DNA of 64,000 bases, taken from assembly GCF_003952725.1 (NCBI RefSeq), contig NZ_CP032509.1, positions 1,016,001-1,080,000 on the forward strand. Direction: 5' to 3'. This document shows, piece by piece, positions 62,137 through 64,000 of this stretch. The notes beneath the pieces were generated by a model. The model worked only from the letters and a program-made list of their open reading frames with translations. It searched no databases and had not been told where the DNA came from. The stretch's first letter is position 1; every line of letters begins with the position of its first letter. Origin of the DNA: Georhizobium profundi. Lineage in GTDB: Bacteria; Pseudomonadota; Alphaproteobacteria; Rhizobiales; Rhizobiaceae. Position numbers and translations under genes: made by a program.

Positions 62137-63048
62137 ATGGCCCAATTTGCGACCGCGCATCCGAATCCTGCCTACCCAACGCTTTCGGCGACGATCGCGC
62201 TGTTGAAGCCGATCACGTGGTTCGCGCCCATGTGGGCGTTCGGCTGCGGGGTTGTGGCATCCGGCGTGCCGCTCCAGGAGCGCTGGGTCGCCATCGTTCT
62301 CGGCATCCTCCTCGCCGGTCCGCTCGTCTGTGGCGCAAGCCAGGCGGCCAATGATTGGTACGATCGGTTCGTCGATGCGATCAACGAGCCGCACCGGGTG
62401 GTACCGTCCGGCCGCATGCCGGGACGCTGGGCGTTTTACATTGCCGCCATGGCGAGCGTCATTTCGCTCTGGATTGGCTATCTGCTGGGCCCCTGGGTGC
62501 TTGGCGCTACCGTGGTGGGCCTTGTTCTTGCCTGGATCTACAGCGCCCCGCCGCTGCGCTTGAAGCGCAATGGCTGGCTCGGCGCCGCCGCCGTCGGGCT
62601 CTGCTACGAAGGCTTGCCCTGGTTTACGGCTGCTGCCGCGGCGCTTGGCGGCTACCCGGGCCATCAGACGCTGATCATCGCGGTGCTTTACAGTATAGGC
62701 GCGCACGGAATCATGACACTGAACGATTTCAAGGCTGTTGAGGGTGATCGGCGGATGGGGCTCGCGTCCCTGCCGGTGACGCTCGGAACCGATCGAGCCT
62801 GCCGGGTCGCCTGTTTCTTCATGGCTGCGGCGCAAATTGCAGTGGTGGCTCTGCTCATTGTTTGGGGCGCGCCAGTGCATGCCGCCATCGTTGCGGCGCT
62901 GATCGTGGTGCAGCTTGGCCTCATGCGCCGGCTTCTCGCCGATCCGGAAGGACGTGCGGCCTGGTACAACGCGACCGGCACGACGCTCTACGTTCTCGGC
63001 ATGCTCGCTGCGGCATTTGCGCTTCGCGGCGTTCAGGGCGGGCTTTGA
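62137..63048 (+). CDS. bchG: Bacteriochlorophyll synthase (geranylgeranyl/phytyl transferase)
   Basis: A 303-residue UbiA-family prenyltransferase with about eight helices. The Asp-rich motifs are GASQAANDWYDRFVDAINEP and TLNDFKAVEGDRRMG, with YSAPPLRLKRNGWLG between. It esterifies bacteriochlorophyllide with geranylgeranyl diphosphate. Own PpsR site upstream; 2 bp before the next gene. Confidence 0.96.
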   Translation: MAQFATAHPNPAYPTLSATIALLKPITWFAPMWAFGCGVVASGVPLQERWVAIVLGILLAGPLVCGASQAANDWYDRFVDAINEPHRVVPSGRMPGRWAFYIAAMASVISLWIGYLLGPWVLGATVVGLVLAWIYSAPPLRLKRNGWLGAAAVGLCYEGLPWFTAAAAALGGYPGHQTLIIAVLYSIGAHGIMTLNDFKAVEGDRRMGLASLPVTLGTDRACRVACFFMAAAQIAVVALLIVWGAPVHAAIVAALIVVQLGLMRRLLADPEGRAAWYNATGTTLYVLGMLAAAFALRGVQGGL

Positions 63049-63050
63049 GG

Positions 63051-64000
63051 ATGGGCAGCGCGAAGCAGAGCAATGCCCTTAGCGCCCTTGGCTGGATCGA
63101 TATCGTCAGGCTGGGCCTGGTGCAGGCCTCGCTCGGCGCCATTGCGGTGCTTTCAACCTCCACACTGAACCGGGTGATGGTCGTTGAGCTGGCGCTGGCA
63201 GCCATGGTGCCCGGGATCCTCGTCACCCTTCATTATGCCGTGCAGATCACGCGGCCGCTTTGGGGACATGGATCCGATATCGGCGGTCGGCGCACATCGT
63301 GGATTCTCGGCGGCCTCGCGCTTGCCGGCCTCGGCAGTGTCGGCGCGGCGGCTGCAAGCGCTGTGATGGCGACGAACTTCGCGCTGGGCATGGCACTCGC
63401 GGTGGTCGACTTCATTTTGATCGGGATCGGCATCGGTGCTGCCGGCACCTCGCTGCTGGCGCTTTTGGCCACGAATACGGCAGCACCTCGCCGCGCGGGA
63501 GCCGCCACCCTCGTCTGGCTGATGATGATTGCAGGAATGGCGATTACGTCCATTGCTGCGGGCGCCTTTCTCGATCCCTTCACGCCGGGGCGGCTCGTCG
63601 TCGTCACCGCGATCGTCAGTGTCGCCGCGCTGGCGCTGGCTGGCCTGTCGCTTGCCGGCATCGAAGGCAGATTGCGTCGCACTTCCCAGCTTGCACCCGA
63701 GCAGGTGGTGGCAAAGGTGTCGTTCCGTGAAAGCCTGGCCGATGCATGGGCCGACCGGCAGGCGCGTCGCTTCACCATCTTTGTCTTTTTGTCGATGCTC
63801 GCCTTCAGTGCGCAGGATCTCATCCTGGAGCCCTATGCTGGCCTCGTCTTCGCCATGACGCCCGGTGAAACCACGACGCTTTCCGGCATTCAGAGCGGCG
63901 GTGTCTTCATCGGCATGCTTCTGGTGGGCCTTCTCGGCAGCAGCCTTGGGCGCACGCGCCCAGGCGTTTTGAAGATCTTCACGGTCACTGGCTGTATCGC
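63051..64000 (+). CDS. PucC/LhaA-like BCD-family protein, 3' truncated by window
   Basis: ATG at 63051 lies 2 bp after bchG and the frame is open to the window end (316 codons). Family phrases: STSTLNRVMVVELALAAMVP, YAVQITRPLWGHGSDIGGRR and LAFSAQDLILEPYAG, with about nine helices so far. A gene of this type between bchG and bchP is standard (Rhodobacter capsulatus orf428, also called bch2). It may aid pigment handling; bchP would be expected just beyond the window. Confidence 0.9.
   Translation, partial: MGSAKQSNALSALGWIDIVRLGLVQASLGAIAVLSTSTLNRVMVVELALAAMVPGILVTLHYAVQITRPLWGHGSDIGGRRTSWILGGLALAGLGSVGAAAASAVMATNFALGMALAVVDFILIGIGIGAAGTSLLALLATNTAAPRRAGAATLVWLMMIAGMAITSIAAGAFLDPFTPGRLVVVTAIVSVAALALAGLSLAGIEGRLRRTSQLAPEQVVAKVSFRESLADAWADRQARRFTIFVFLSMLAFSAQDLILEPYAGLVFAMTPGETTTLSGIQSGGVFIGMLLVGLLGSSLGRTRPGVLKIFTVTGCI

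Overview
This window is about 64 kb of GC-rich alphaproteobacterial chromosome that carries most of a photosynthesis gene cluster (PGC) for a purple phototroph of the type-II reaction-centre, bacteriochlorophyll a kind. Genes for cyclic beta-1,2-glucan (ndvB, opgC, ndvA) suggest a member of the Rhizobiales/Hyphomicrobiales; I cannot fix the genus. The only ring-E cyclase seen is the O2-dependent AcsF. LH1 (pufBA) is present, a tetrahaem PufC takes the place of PufX, and no LH2 (puc) genes are seen. Together this fits an aerobic anoxygenic phototroph, but bchE or puc genes could lie outside the window.

Layout. 1-2.3 kb: the end of ndvB, then opgC. 2.5-13.9 kb (minus strand): the superoperon crtE-crtF-bchC-bchX-bchY-bchZ-pufQ-pufB-pufA-pufL-pufM-pufC, closed by a strong terminator. 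13.9-16.3 kb (plus): crtD-crtC, divergent from crtE. 16.3-22.8 kb (minus): bchI-bchD-bchO-crtI-crtB and a 59-residue membrane-protein gene. 22.9-43.5 kb: a stretch of mostly non-photosynthetic genes that splits the PGC: dxs, a small membrane protein, an orphan 123-residue gene, tRNA-Arg(CCT), an M20 amidohydrolase, a D,D-carboxypeptidase, a CobW-type GTPase, a TusA-like protein, an L,D-transpeptidase, dxr, a first hemA, a form-II coxSLM-like molybdenum hydroxylase operon, a FIST/histidine-kinase/LuxR-regulator set, and ndvA. 43.6-59.6 kb (minus): a second superoperon bchF-N-B-H-L-M-lhaA-puhA-B-C-orf102-acsF-puhE-hemA-idi, almost all start/stop overlapped. 59.9-64 kb (plus): ppaA/aerR, ppsR/crtJ, bchG and a PucC-family gene cut by the window edge.

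The genes work as one programme. dxs, dxr and idi feed isoprenoids to crtE. crtB-I-C-D-F make spheroidene/spirilloxanthin-type carotenoids. hemA supplies 5-aminolevulinate. bchHID, bchM, acsF, bchLNB, bchF, bchXYZ, bchC and bchG carry protoporphyrin to bacteriochlorophyll. puf and puh genes build the RC-LH1 complex. Regulation is visible in the DNA: TGT-N12-ACA palindromes (PpsR/CrtJ sites) sit before bchC (two, 8 bp apart), between crtE and crtD, before bchI, and before bchG, with degenerate copies between bchF and ppaA. The regulators PpsR and PpaA are encoded here.

I found no CRISPR array, transposase, rRNA or defence system. The most unusual points are two hemA genes about 11 kb apart sharing a near-identical ~750 bp tract, a crtC whose conserved N-terminus has no canonical start codon near it, a PpsR with a single cysteine, a long acidic tail on PufC, and unannotated-size genes at the ends of operons.
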